64,000 nucleotides of DNA from an uncultured Gammaproteobacteria bacterium (GTDB lineage: Bacteria; Pseudomonadota; Gammaproteobacteria; Pseudomonadales; Pseudohongiellaceae): assembly GCA_913060695.1 (NCBI GenBank), contig CAJXUA010000004.1, forward strand, positions 20,612 to 84,611, read 5' to 3'. Position numbers and translations under genes: made by a program. The notes below the pieces were generated by a model. That model was not told the origin of the DNA. It did no database searches and saw only the letters and a program-made list of their open reading frames with translations. Shown piece after piece: positions 17,476 to 26,513 of the stretch (position 1 is its first letter; each line of letters begins with the position of its first letter).

Positions 17476-19245
17476 TTGGAGAAACCCATGTTCACGAAGC
17501 TCAAGAACAAGAATTATCGGCAGTGGCAACTTGCCCTCGCGGCACTAGTTTGTGCCGCGCTAACAACGCCTTTGCACGCCGCGGAGCGTGTTGGGGATTT
17601 CTCTCTTCTCGATCAGAATGGCAAATTTCACCACATGGCATGGTATGACGACCACAAGGCCATCGCCTTCCTGGTGCAAGTCAATGGCAGTGCGGCGACA
17701 CGTACCGCAGCCGCTGAATATGAGCGTCTACAAGCCGAATTCGATGCTCAGGGCATCGAGTTCATGATGATCAACCCTCTGGGGCAGGCGCGAGATTTGG
17801 TTCAGGCCGAGGTCGCTACTCTGGGTACAACTCTTCCTGTGCTAATCGATGACGCGCAAATAGTGTCTCAGGCGATGGGTGTTCAGCGCAGTGGCGAGAC
17901 ATTCCTTTTCGATCCACGCACCTTTGAGGTGATTTACCGCGGCCCGGTTGCAGGTCTGCAAAGTGCACTTGGGGAAGTGGCCGCAGGGCAAGCGATCAGC
18001 GCGCCTATGCTAGCGATGACGGGCACCGATGTTGATTATCAGTCGAGTCAGCAGATAGCACAGCACGGTGTCTCTTATAGTGAAGACGTTGCCCCAATTA
18101 TTGAGCAAAATTGCGCCAGCTGTCACCGAGTGGGTGGCATAGCGCCATTTGCGATGGATAGCCATGCAATGCTGCAGGGTTGGTCTCCCATGATTCGCGA
18201 AGTCTTAATGACTAAGCGTATGCCACCAGGCCAGCTCGATCCTCACGTTGGTAATTTCTCCAACGACTATAATTTGGCTGTTGCAGACCAGCAGAAGCTT
18301 ATCCAATGGATTGAGGCTGGCTCTGTAAAAGACGGCAGTGTTGACCCGCTGGCAGAACTGACCTGGCCTGAGTCGAAGTGGGCTTTCGGTGAGCCAGACT
18401 TGATCGTTAAGCTGCCGCCTCAGAATATTCCCGCTACAGGCATACTCGAGTATAGGACAGTGATTGTGCCGTTCGAGGGCTTGGACAGAGACCGTTGGGT
18501 ACGTGCTAGTGAGTATCTTGCTGGCGACAGACAAGTTCTGCACCACACACTCAATGCCGTAATGCAGCCAGGCGAGACTCGTCCTCGTGGCTTCTTAGGC
18601 GAAGTCGACCCCAACGCAGCCTATATAACGCCCTATATTCCTGGTGCGGAGCCCCATATCGAGAAGCCCAATACCGGTGGCTTGCTCAAGGCAGGGTCTA
18701 AACTTGCTTTGCAATTGCACTACACGACTATGGGCAAAGAGACTGTAGATGCCAGCGAAATCGGGATCTGGTTCTACCCTGATGACCAGATTCCTCAGGA
18801 GCGTCTATCCAGCGAGTGTGCCTGCATATTCCCAGATAAGTGGACCAATATTCCCGCTTACGATCCAGATTTCGAGCAGCAGCAGAGCATCACTATTGAA
18901 GCCGACGCCTATTTGCAGAGCTTCATTCCGCATATGCACTTCCGCGGCAAGAGCATGAGTTTCGCCGCCCACTTTCCCAATGGAGAGGTGGAGCAGCTCA
19001 TCAATATCGCCAACTACAACTACAATTGGCAGATCGACTATAAGCTCGAGGAGCCAGTGTTCGTGCCTGCAGGAACGAAGATCGTAGTGACCGCGGCTTA
19101 CGATAACTCTAGTCAGAACAAGGCTAACCCTGATCCTGCGCGCACAGTGCCGTGGGGCGATCAGAGTTGGGATGAGATGTTCTTCGGTCAAGTGTATTGG
19201 AAGTATGTTGATCAGAGCGCATTCGTGAGCTCATTAGCACAATGA
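17476..19245 (+). CDS. Exported redoxin-cytochrome c-copper monooxygenase-like protein, intact copper site
   Basis: This 589-residue protein has a signal peptide ending PLHAA and a GGAG site ten bases before the ATG. Domains in order are a thioredoxin-like fold (about 38-170) without any cysteine, a c-type haem motif CASCH at 213-217 with a candidate distal Met in KRMPPGQ, and a domain like peptidylglycine/dopamine-type Cu monooxygenases (about 300-580). All expected copper ligands are present: H356-H357 (LHHT), H415 (LQLHYTT), H486-x-H488 (IPHMHFRGKSM) and Met568 (WDEMF). A periplasmic protein passing electrons from haem to copper centres is plausible; the substrate is unknown. It is the paralog of the 6411 gene and is followed by a strong terminator. 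Confidence 0.85.
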   Translation: MEKPMFTKLKNKNYRQWQLALAALVCAALTTPLHAAERVGDFSLLDQNGKFHHMAWYDDHKAIAFLVQVNGSAATRTAAAEYERLQAEFDAQGIEFMMINPLGQARDLVQAEVATLGTTLPVLIDDAQIVSQAMGVQRSGETFLFDPRTFEVIYRGPVAGLQSALGEVAAGQAISAPMLAMTGTDVDYQSSQQIAQHGVSYSEDVAPIIEQNCASCHRVGGIAPFAMDSHAMLQGWSPMIREVLMTKRMPPGQLDPHVGNFSNDYNLAVADQQKLIQWIEAGSVKDGSVDPLAELTWPESKWAFGEPDLIVKLPPQNIPATGILEYRTVIVPFEGLDRDRWVRASEYLAGDRQVLHHTLNAVMQPGETRPRGFLGEVDPNAAYITPYIPGAEPHIEKPNTGGLLKAGSKLALQLHYTTMGKETVDASEIGIWFYPDDQIPQERLSSECACIFPDKWTNIPAYDPDFEQQQSITIEADAYLQSFIPHMHFRGKSMSFAAHFPNGEVEQLINIANYNYNWQIDYKLEEPVFVPAGTKIVVTAAYDNSSQNKANPDPARTVPWGDQSWDEMFFGQVYWKYVDQSAFVSSLAQ

Positions 19246-19285
19246 TTTAGACCACAGGGAGAAAGGGGGGGAACGGACGCAACAA

Positions 19286-19320
19286 AAAAGGGAAAGAGGC
19301 TGGAAGCTTCTTTCCCTTTT
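19286..19320. terminator. Strong bidirectional terminator
   Basis: A 12-base perfect stem (AAAAGGGAAAGA with TCTTTCCCTTTT) extends through four more pairs, including one G-U, to a GGA loop. T-rich tracts follow on both strands. It separates two convergent genes, the redoxin-cytochrome-copper gene and the FAH-family gene, and should stop transcription from both sides. Confidence 0.9.
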
Positions 19321-19366
19321 CCTTTTCTAGCGGCAGTGTTCTTGCTGCAGCTACTTACTGCGCTTT

Positions 19367-20191
19367 CTACTTAGCTTTTTCGATCGGTGTGCGCAGGATG
19401 CCAACGCCTTCTACTTCTACTTCGTAGGTGTCGCCGCCCACCATTTCACGCGTACGGCCCATAGTGCCAGACCAGATGATATCGCCTGGCTCTAGAACGA
19501 AATAGTGGGAGATGTAGCTCACCATGTAGTCGAAATTGTAGAGCATGTCAGACGTGTTCTCGCCCTGGCGCACTTCGCCATTCAGGCGGCCTTCGATCTT
19601 CAACTCGTTCGGGTTCAGGCCCGTGACGATTTTCGGTCCTACCGCGTTAAAGGTCTTGCTGCCTTTCGCGCGTGTCCACTGTAGATCCGCACCTTGCCAA
19701 TCACGCGCGCTGCCGTCGTTGCCAGCAGTGACGCCGAAGATGTAGTCGCGCGCATCTTCCAATGCAACATTCTCTGCATGCTTGCCGATAACTACGATAG
19801 CCTCAGCCTCGTAATGGAAATTGTTGGAGTCCGCGGGAATAACCATTGTCTCGCCTGGTCCAATGATGGAGTTGGCGGGAACAATGAAGAGGCCGGGATA
19901 TGCTGCTGGCTCACCGGTGAGATGGCTACGGAAGTTCAGGGCTGTCATCACGACCAGCTCTGGGTCGACTGGCGCCTTAAGCATAACGGCAGACTCCGCC
20001 ACCGTTTGACCAGTATGAGTGCCGCCAAGATAGGGGGCGTCAGTCAATTGATGGATGGTAGTGCCTTGCAGCTCACCCCAAGAAATCACCCCATTTTGCT
20101 CGTATCGAACGAATTCAGCGGCTTGGGCCGAAGCTACCATGGCGCCTGAAACTAAAAGACCTGCTACTAACTTATTAAATGAATGCGTCAC
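19367..20191 (-). CDS. Exported fumarylacetoacetate hydrolase-family protein
   Basis: The protein is 274 residues from a GTG that has the strong site AGGAGGTGA just upstream. A signal peptide (LVAGLLVSGAMVASAQAAE) precedes a FAH-type fold. Typical metal ligands are visible as the acid pair in HYEAEAIVVIG and the Asp in VTAGNDGSARDWQ. The C-terminal segments LEPGDIIWSGTMGRTREM and YEVEVEGVGILRTPI match the family. FAH enzymes cleave or decarboxylate beta-diketo acids in the cytosol, so a secretion signal is unusual. It is transcribed alone. Confidence 0.85.
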   Translation of the reverse strand: MTHSFNKLVAGLLVSGAMVASAQAAEFVRYEQNGVISWGELQGTTIHQLTDAPYLGGTHTGQTVAESAVMLKAPVDPELVVMTALNFRSHLTGEPAAYPGLFIVPANSIIGPGETMVIPADSNNFHYEAEAIVVIGKHAENVALEDARDYIFGVTAGNDGSARDWQGADLQWTRAKGSKTFNAVGPKIVTGLNPNELKIEGRLNGEVRQGENTSDMLYNFDYMVSYISHYFVLEPGDIIWSGTMGRTREMVGGDTYEVEVEGVGILRTPIEKAK

Positions 20192-20506
20192 GCAATCACC
20201 TCCTCTATGTGGATTTGGGCTACGACAACCCGTCTCTCGCAATGTCACGAAACCGGGAAGGCTTTGCCCTTTCTAATTATATAGCGATTTGCGGATTGGG
20301 CCCGGAAGTGAGTCTCAATACTGCGGGCACTATCGTGAACCTAAATAGAAGTCGAATCAAGCACTGGGAAGAGAACAATGTGCTCGTTGCGCCCTAGTAC
20401 AGTTGTTGTATGGGGGTATAGTTTGAGTTTGTAGTAAATGGGCTTATGATTCTTATTCGCTGCACTTCCTTTCCAATGATAAAAAGCTGAAGTAGGGTGC
20501 CTTCAA

Positions 20507-21796
20507 ATGTCGAATACTTCCCGTGTTCATACTCGTATCGCCGTCATATACAGCCTAGTATGTCTGTGTATTATCTCGATAAATCAAACTCTTGCGGCTG
20601 ATGCTTTGCCGCGTGCCATCGCCGAGGATGTGGGCATGTCTACTTCTCGCTTAGCGTTATTAGACACCGTGTTGCGCCAGCATGTGCAAGATGGCCATGT
20701 CGCCGGCCTTGTGGCGGGAGTCGTGCGCCATGGCAAAATTGTTTATCTAGAGAGTATGGGCTGGCAGGATATTGAACAAGCGTCCGCGATGCGAGATGAC
20801 TCGCTCTTTCAGGTCCGCTCAATGACTAAGCCTATCACCTCCCTTGCCGTAATGCAGTTGGTGGAGGCCGGCCTCCTGCGTTTAGACGACCCAGTTGCAG
20901 CCTATATCCCCAGCTTCGCCGACGTTAAAGTCTTCGAGTCTCCTGATAATCCCGATGACAGTGCGCTGCGCCCGCCATCCCGAGCCATTAGCATCGAAGA
21001 TCTGCTGCTCAATGTCGGAGGCATCAGTCACCGGTTTGGGGCTCTATACCGCAGCCGTGGCGTGCGCTCGCGCAGTGATACTCTGGAACAATTCGTGGAG
21101 AAGGTTGCGGCAGTGCCTCTGATGGGGGATCCGGGGAGTGTGTGGATCTACAGCGAGTCAACGACAATCTTAGGACGCGTAGTTGAAATCGTTAGCGGGC
21201 AAAAGTTTGATGCCTACTTACTGCAGCATGTGTTCGACCCACTGGGCATGCCCGACACGGGATTCTACGTGCCCGCAGATAAGCTCGACAGGCTGGCACG
21301 CCTGTATCGGGCTCCGAGCGGCACGGACGGCTTGCTACTTGCCCCCGAGATGTCTGTTCCTATCACGAGCAATCCAGCGCTTCTGGAAGGGTCCGCTGGT
21401 CTGGTCAGCACCGTCCCGGATTATTTGCGTTTTCTACAGAGCTTCATCAATTCTGGAGAGCTCGAGGGGCAGCGTGTGTTAAGCCCTAGTTTGGTGAAGG
21501 AGATGACGCGCAATCACATTGCGGCGCAGTTGCTTCCCATCGGTTTATCGCCGAACAATCCTATGCTCGATCTTGGTTGGGGTTATGGTTTCTCCGTGGT
21601 AATCGACCCAAGTAAGAGTGATTACGCAGTGAATATGGGCGAGTTTGGTTGGAATGGATCACTGGGCACGTTCTCATGGGCAGACCCGCAAAGCGGCACT
21701 ATTGCCGTTTTAATGTTGCAGATAGAGCCATCTAACGCTTACAGTCTCTCTGCGCAATTCAAGTCGCTCGTCGCGCAGGCGCTTATCGCACCTTAG
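20507..21796 (+). CDS. Serine beta-lactamase-fold hydrolase (class C/CubicO type)
   Basis: The 429-residue protein has a signal peptide ending TLAAD, so it acts in the periplasm. The nucleophile motif S105-M-T-K108 sits in VRSMTKPITS, and a tyrosine motif (WIYSESTTILG) follows. These are the SxxK and YxE/YxN-like motifs of penicillin-binding/beta-lactamase-fold esterases. True AmpC resistance is not implied, since most members of this group are esterases or peptidases of unknown substrate. It lies 49 bases upstream of another exported esterase on the same strand, suggesting joint transcription. Confidence 0.88.
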   Translation: MSNTSRVHTRIAVIYSLVCLCIISINQTLAADALPRAIAEDVGMSTSRLALLDTVLRQHVQDGHVAGLVAGVVRHGKIVYLESMGWQDIEQASAMRDDSLFQVRSMTKPITSLAVMQLVEAGLLRLDDPVAAYIPSFADVKVFESPDNPDDSALRPPSRAISIEDLLLNVGGISHRFGALYRSRGVRSRSDTLEQFVEKVAAVPLMGDPGSVWIYSESTTILGRVVEIVSGQKFDAYLLQHVFDPLGMPDTGFYVPADKLDRLARLYRAPSGTDGLLLAPEMSVPITSNPALLEGSAGLVSTVPDYLRFLQSFINSGELEGQRVLSPSLVKEMTRNHIAAQLLPIGLSPNNPMLDLGWGYGFSVVIDPSKSDYAVNMGEFGWNGSLGTFSWADPQSGTIAVLMLQIEPSNAYSLSAQFKSLVAQALIAP

Positions 21797-21845
21797 CGCA
21801 CAGAATTCATCTTCAGGGCCAGTATTGGCAGTTAAGGACGCCCTC

Positions 21846-22856
21846 ATGAACAATATTAGATTTCCTAGCCGTTTAATAATGGCCTTAGTAGGCTTGTTGC
21901 TGCTGTCGAGCCAAAGCCTGCTTGCGCAGCCGGGCAAGCCCGTGGTGCCGCCTCTGCCTGAAGGGCTCAGGACCATCGAGTTCTCTAGCCCAGCGGTGCA
22001 GCGCACGATGAAATACGACATCGTGCTGCCGCCCGATTATGAGCAGAGTGAAAAGCGCTATCCGGTTATCTATCTGCTCCATGGCTATATGCAGAACTAC
22101 ACAGTGTGGGGCCGTAATCTTGGGGCTAGTTTCTATGCGCGCAATCTAGGCGATCTAATTCTCGTTCTTCCCGATGCTGGCAATACCTGGTTCGTGAACT
22201 ATGCCGAAAGTGAAAATGGTAAAGATCAATGGGAAGACTATCTTATCGAAGATGTTATCGGGCATGTGGACGCCAATTTTCGCACCATAAATGAACGCGC
22301 TGGACGGGCGCTTGCGGGACTTTCTATGGGTGGTTTCGGGGCATTCTCTTTGGGACTGCGTCACCCGGAAATGTTTATCTCTCTAGGCAGCACTAGTGGC
22401 GCTTTGAATTTTGCGCGGGACCGTGCGGAGGCGATCGGCGAGGGCAAATTACTCGATCGCAATGCGCGCAGTCCCGAGCAGCAGGAGGCAATTGATCGTG
22501 CCGACGAATTCATCTCTAGCATTATCGATATACCAGGTTTTAGCAAGCAAGATGAGCGCACTCCCCAGAGTGTAGATTTCGTCACGCAGGAGCAGGCATT
22601 AGCGTACGATCCGTTCCAGATAATCTTCAAAGTGCAGAAGAGTAATCTCCCGCATTTCTATATCGATGCAGGCACGGAAGATAGTTTAGTGACAGTGGCT
22701 CGTGAGTACATGGGTTTATTATTGATGAATGATGTGCCTTTTGACTTCATGCAGAGTCGCGGCAAACATAATTCTGAGTATTGGCGTCGCTCTATTGGCC
22801 ATATGATGACTGTGCAGAACGAGATCATGCAGCGCGCCTTGGGCAACAGACCTTAA
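21846..22856 (+). CDS. Exported esterase of the S-formylglutathione hydrolase / antigen 85 type
   Basis: The protein is 336 residues from the ATG with AAGGA upstream. A signal peptide (LIMALVGLLLLSSQSLLAQ) is followed by an alpha/beta hydrolase fold. Key motifs are YPVIYLLHGYMQNYTVW, the nucleophile GLSMGG with Ser160, an acid in YIDAGTEDSL and a His in SRGKHNSEYW. These features match the putative esterase family (FrmB/Est type), but export argues against a formaldehyde role. It ends 3 bases before the modF-like start. Substrate unknown. Confidence 0.88.
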   Translation: MNNIRFPSRLIMALVGLLLLSSQSLLAQPGKPVVPPLPEGLRTIEFSSPAVQRTMKYDIVLPPDYEQSEKRYPVIYLLHGYMQNYTVWGRNLGASFYARNLGDLILVLPDAGNTWFVNYAESENGKDQWEDYLIEDVIGHVDANFRTINERAGRALAGLSMGGFGAFSLGLRHPEMFISLGSTSGALNFARDRAEAIGEGKLLDRNARSPEQQEAIDRADEFISSIIDIPGFSKQDERTPQSVDFVTQEQALAYDPFQIIFKVQKSNLPHFYIDAGTEDSLVTVAREYMGLLLMNDVPFDFMQSRGKHNSEYWRRSIGHMMTVQNEIMQRALGNRP

Positions 22857-22859
22857 GCG

Positions 22860-24350
22860 ATGGGACGCGTGTTAATTCAGTTGCGAGACGCACTGTGTCG
22901 CCTAAGCGCCAAGCGCACTCTGCGGGTAGCTCATCTCGATATCATTGCAGGTCAACATCTTTGTGTTTTCGGTGGCAATGGCGCGGGAAAATCGACACTA
23001 CTACAGCTCCTTTTGGGAGCGCTTCCTTCGGGTCGAGCACATGTGCAATATGGTCTAGGTTTCGATCCGAACGTCGATTGCCTCGTAGTGTCTTTCGAGC
23101 AGCAACAAGCCCTTTGGGCGATGGACAATCGTCACGACATCAGCGAGTACAGCGAAGACGCGCGCGACCAAGGCACTACGGTGAGGGCATGGATACTCGG
23201 TAATGCGCAAGCCGATGCACGTTACGAGGCAGTTCTCGTGAGTCTGGGGCTCGAGGAATTGGCGAGCCGCGGCATGCGCTACCTCTCCTCTGGGCAGTGT
23301 CGCAAAGCGATGTTGGCCAAGGCCTTGTACCAACGCCCCCGACTTCTTATCTTAGATGACCCTCTAGGCAGCATAGACCGTGCCGCGCAGAAGCAGATAA
23401 ATGCCGCATTACAGCAATGGATGACGCCAGAGAACAGCACGCTGTTATTGTGCCGACGTGCCGTCGATATCCTGCCGGGCATTAGTCACTTAGCCCTCAT
23501 GGATGATATGAGTTTGTTGGCTCAGGGTGAACTCAATGCGATGCGCGAGGATTCCCGCTTCCGCGTGATTACACAGCGTTCAATCACCTTGCCCAAGACC
23601 TTGCCTGCGCCTGTACAGACGCGCCGCTCTCCCGCCTTAGTTCCCGGCCGAACCTTGATCGAGTTGCACGACGTGTTTGCGGCCTATCACGGCGAGAGGG
23701 TACTAGAGAATCTATCGTGGACGATGCACTTTGGGCAGCACACGCTGGTAGAGGGGCCAAATGGCTGTGGTAAGTCGACACTATTGAGTCTAATCGATGG
23801 AGAGAACCACATGGCCTATGGCCAAGAGGTTTATCTGTTTGGTAAAAAGCGCGGCAGTGGCGAGACTATCTGGGATGTGAAGTCGCACTTCGGCGTAGTC
23901 TCGAATGAGATGCATAATCGCTATGTGAAGGGCTGGCGAGTATTGGAGGTGGTAATCTCCGGTTTCTTCGACTCCGTTGGGCTATACGATGAAAGTGGCG
24001 CAAGCGAGCGTAGCTGCGCGATGGAATGGTTAAAGGCCCTGAATATCGAGGGGCTTGCGAGGGAATATTACGACAGCATCTCATTCGGTCAGCAACGCCT
24101 AGTATTGCTCGTCAGAGCGATGGTTAAGCATCCCAATATACTGATACTAGACGAACCCTGTGTAGGCCTAGACGACGCTCATCGTGAGGCTATTCTTGCG
24201 CTGGCCGATCTCATCGCAGCCACAACTAGCACTCATATCCTCTATGTTAGCCATACCCAAGGCGAGCGACCGCGCTGCATCAATCAATGCATCCGCTTTG
24301 GCGAAGGGGGTATAGAGATATCCCCATTCGACTCAAGCAGCCTCGCTTAG
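22860..24350 (+). CDS. modF: ModF-like tandem ATP-binding protein
   Basis: This 496-residue cytosolic protein has two ABC ATPase domains and no membrane part. The first domain has Walker A GGNGAGKST, signature LSSGQ and Walker B LLILDDP, with Asp in the usual catalytic Glu place. The second has GPNGCGKST, SFGQQRL and LILDEP. The segment LFGKKRGSGETIWDVKSHFG is characteristic of ModF/PhrA. ModF sits beside molybdate transport genes in E. coli, but none are adjacent here; moeA is at the far end of the window. It begins 3 bases after the esterase stop, so it is likely cotranscribed. Its biochemical role is unproven. Confidence 0.9.
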   Translation: MGRVLIQLRDALCRLSAKRTLRVAHLDIIAGQHLCVFGGNGAGKSTLLQLLLGALPSGRAHVQYGLGFDPNVDCLVVSFEQQQALWAMDNRHDISEYSEDARDQGTTVRAWILGNAQADARYEAVLVSLGLEELASRGMRYLSSGQCRKAMLAKALYQRPRLLILDDPLGSIDRAAQKQINAALQQWMTPENSTLLLCRRAVDILPGISHLALMDDMSLLAQGELNAMREDSRFRVITQRSITLPKTLPAPVQTRRSPALVPGRTLIELHDVFAAYHGERVLENLSWTMHFGQHTLVEGPNGCGKSTLLSLIDGENHMAYGQEVYLFGKKRGSGETIWDVKSHFGVVSNEMHNRYVKGWRVLEVVISGFFDSVGLYDESGASERSCAMEWLKALNIEGLAREYYDSISFGQQRLVLLVRAMVKHPNILILDEPCVGLDDAHREAILALADLIAATTSTHILYVSHTQGERPRCINQCIRFGEGGIEISPFDSSSLA

Positions 24351-24436
24351 AGCTATTCGGCGGACTTGCCAAGTTTGGGTAATCGCGGTAATTTGACCGT
24401 ACAGCCTGACCTTTTTTGGAAGCGAGGAGCCTAATA

Positions 24437-24913
24437 ATGATAAGAACCGCTCGAGATATCCTGCAAGAGAAAAGTGGCCACATGGTCACCGTCAGCACCG
24501 AAGCCACTGTGTATCAGGCTGTTAAAATCATGAGCCAGAATCGCATAGGCGCGATCGTCGTTGTCGACGAGGGTCGCATCGTTGGAATATGGACCGAACG
24601 GGACTTAATGTACCGTGTGCTCAACGAAGGCTTTGATCCCAAGACAGAACTCATCAGTGCCAGCATGACCACCAATTTGATCTCCGCACACATGGACGAT
24701 CAGGCTTTCCAGCTCTACGACAAATTCCTTGGCCGACGCATTCGTCATTTGCTCATCAAAGAGCACGATGAGTATGTGGGTATTCTCTCTGTAGGCGACG
24801 TAATGCGTGCGAATCTTCAGCAGCGCGCAGAAGAGTATAAAGACCTTAACGAGATGGTCAGCCTCGAGTATTACGAGAACTGGAAAGTACAACATGATGG
24901 GGCGCTGCGCTAA
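24437..24913 (+). CDS. CBS-domain protein
   Basis: The protein is 158 residues from an ATG with GAGGAG ten bases upstream. It is a single CBS pair: the first repeat, about 15-65, contains IGAIVVVDEGRIVGIWTERD and the second, about 80-130, contains RRIRHLLIKEHDEYVGILSVGDVMR. A short helical tail follows. It resembles the stand-alone CBS proteins that bind adenine nucleotides and regulate other enzymes. It follows modF by 86 bases on the same strand and precedes the long gap before nuoA. Confidence 0.9.
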   Translation: MIRTARDILQEKSGHMVTVSTEATVYQAVKIMSQNRIGAIVVVDEGRIVGIWTERDLMYRVLNEGFDPKTELISASMTTNLISAHMDDQAFQLYDKFLGRRIRHLLIKEHDEYVGILSVGDVMRANLQQRAEEYKDLNEMVSLEYYENWKVQHDGALR

Positions 24914-25312
24914 GGCGTGCAGCGCTTGTGCACTCGACAGAAAGCACTTGCCATCAATTTGCGATGCGTGTAGATTCAAAAGCACTCTTTGGGCCGGCAG
25001 TCTTAATAAGAACAAGAAAGAAAAGGCCGTTATCCACTATCTAGCAGCCTCTCCCTGTTCTATTTTTTTCGTAGTCGAATGCCTTTGGTTTGAGTAAGCA
25101 GTACTTTTTCTTGTACCGCGTTTTGCAATTATCTCGCGGTGCGTATTAGGGTGTTTTTTCTGAAACTATTGTCAAACACGAAAAATATTGGAGTGCTAAA
25201 TAATTCTGCAGTAGGTGAGAAGTAACGCAACACACTTGTATTAGAATGGCTTGACTTCGAGTAAGGCTGTTCCAGATCCACAATCGAAGGCGGTCAGTCC
25301 AGCACTCCCTGA
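24914..25312 (+). other. Intergenic leader region before the nuo operon
   Basis: These 399 bases hold no convincing gene or RNA. They are richer in A and T than the flanks and contain several T-runs. The nuo promoter must lie here, but no -35/-10 pair with good spacing stands out. TTGTCA near 25170 and TAGAAT near 25241 are the best isolated elements. Confidence 0.4.
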
Positions 25313-25792
25313 ATGCACATGGGAGCGAAAGGCTTGGAAAGCGCGAATCAAATGTTGGACGCTCTGCGCCCATTTCTGGTTTATTTTGCCTTGGTAATTC
25401 TTGTAGTGATTACCATGCTCTCCTTGTCCTATTTTCTTGGACAAAGAAAATCCAGTCCCGCAAAAGACTATCCCTATGAGTCCGGCATCGTCTCCGTTGG
25501 CAGCGCCCATTTCCGAATTTCCGTGCATTTCTATATCACGGCAATCCTCTTCATTATCTTCGATCTCGAAGTAGTCTTCCTTTTCGCCTGGGCTGTCGCT
25601 GTGCGCGAGAACGGCTGGGCGGGTTTCATCGAAATCTCTGTCTTCATCTCAATTCTGACCGTCGCCTTAGTGTATTTGTGGCGCATCGGTGCGTTGGACT
25701 GGCGTACCCACACGCAGCGGCGTCAACAACGTGCTGTGCAAGGACCCGGCGGTGTCACCAATATTAATGCAGGCCAAGGAGAGAAGACATGA
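25313..25792 (+). CDS. nuoA: NADH-quinone oxidoreductase subunit A
   Basis: The 159-residue inner-membrane subunit has three helices. The conserved loop [22 protein letters not shown] is followed by the acidic helix [13 protein letters not shown], both typical of NuoA. It joins NuoH, J and K at the junction between the hydrophilic and membrane arms of complex I. An alternative start is the second ATG two codons on. It is the first gene of the operon and overlaps nuoB by 4 bases (ATGA). Confidence 0.96.
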   Translation: MHMGAKGLESANQMLDALRPFLVYFALVILVVITMLSLSYFLGQRKSSPAKDYPYESGIVSVGSAHFRISVHFYITAILFIIFDLEVVFLFAWAVAVRENGWAGFIEISVFISILTVALVYLWRIGALDWRTHTQRRQQRAVQGPGGVTNINAGQGEKT

Positions 25793-26430
25793 GCTGGGAA
25801 CTCGAGCGCGCAGATCAGGCTAAGTCACCCGGGCGGGGCGAGAGTTCCTTCGACGAATATATACGCCGCAATGTGATGATGGGGCGACTCGAGGACATGG
25901 TGTCCTGGGGGCGCAAGAACTCACTGTGGCCTTTTAACTTTGGCCTGTCTTGCTGCTATGTCGAGATGGCGACCGCTTTCACAAGTCGGCATGACTTGGC
26001 ACGTTTCGGTTCAGAGGTAATCCGGGGCACGCCGAGACAGGCGGACCTCATCGTGATCGCCGGTACAGTGTTTCGGAAGATGGCGCCCGTAGTGGAGTTA
26101 CTCTACGAACAATTATTAGAGCCTAAATGGGTTATCTCGATGGGCTCCTGTGCGAACTCGGGCGGCATGTACGACATCTATTCGGTAGTGCAGGGTGTCG
26201 ACAAATTTCTACCGGTGGACGTTTATGTATCGGGCTGTCCGCCGCGCCCAGAGGCATTGCTGCAGGGCTTGAATCTTCTGCAGGATTCGATAGGCCGCGA
26301 GCAACGCCCGTTGAGTTGGGTTATCAACGATCAAAAGGTTTATCGCAAAGAAGCGGACCCGGTACAGCGCGAACGTCGTCATGCGGAGCGTATTGCCGCG
26401 AAAGAACTGCGCTCGCCCGACGAGCTTTAA
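25789..26430 (+). CDS. nuoB: NADH-quinone oxidoreductase subunit B
   Basis: The 213-residue peripheral-arm subunit holds iron-sulfur cluster N2, the last electron carrier before quinone. Ligands are the double cysteine in [14 protein letters not shown], the Cys in [12 protein letters not shown] and the Cys in [12 protein letters not shown]. The C-terminus is extended and charged beyond the core. The start overlaps the nuoA stop. Confidence 0.97.
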   Translation: MSWELERADQAKSPGRGESSFDEYIRRNVMMGRLEDMVSWGRKNSLWPFNFGLSCCYVEMATAFTSRHDLARFGSEVIRGTPRQADLIVIAGTVFRKMAPVVELLYEQLLEPKWVISMGSCANSGGMYDIYSVVQGVDKFLPVDVYVSGCPPRPEALLQGLNLLQDSIGREQRPLSWVINDQKVYRKEADPVQRERRHAERIAAKELRSPDEL

Positions 26431-26513
26431 GCAAGCGAAGTTCTTACAGAATAATAATGAATTCGGTCTCAAACCGATCGACAGTGGCGAGCCCACAGGA
26501 TAGTGAGTAAGCA

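Noticed and set aside
20179..20397. A 72-codon open frame upstream of the beta-lactamase-fold gene
   Set aside because: It overlaps the start of the FAH-family gene on the other strand, shows no domain or convincing ribosome-binding site, and reads like noncoding sequence.
20507..21796. Antibiotic-resistance beta-lactamase (AmpC)
   Set aside because: The SxxK and Tyr motifs only show the fold; there is no linked AmpR regulator, and most proteins of this subgroup are esterases or peptidases.
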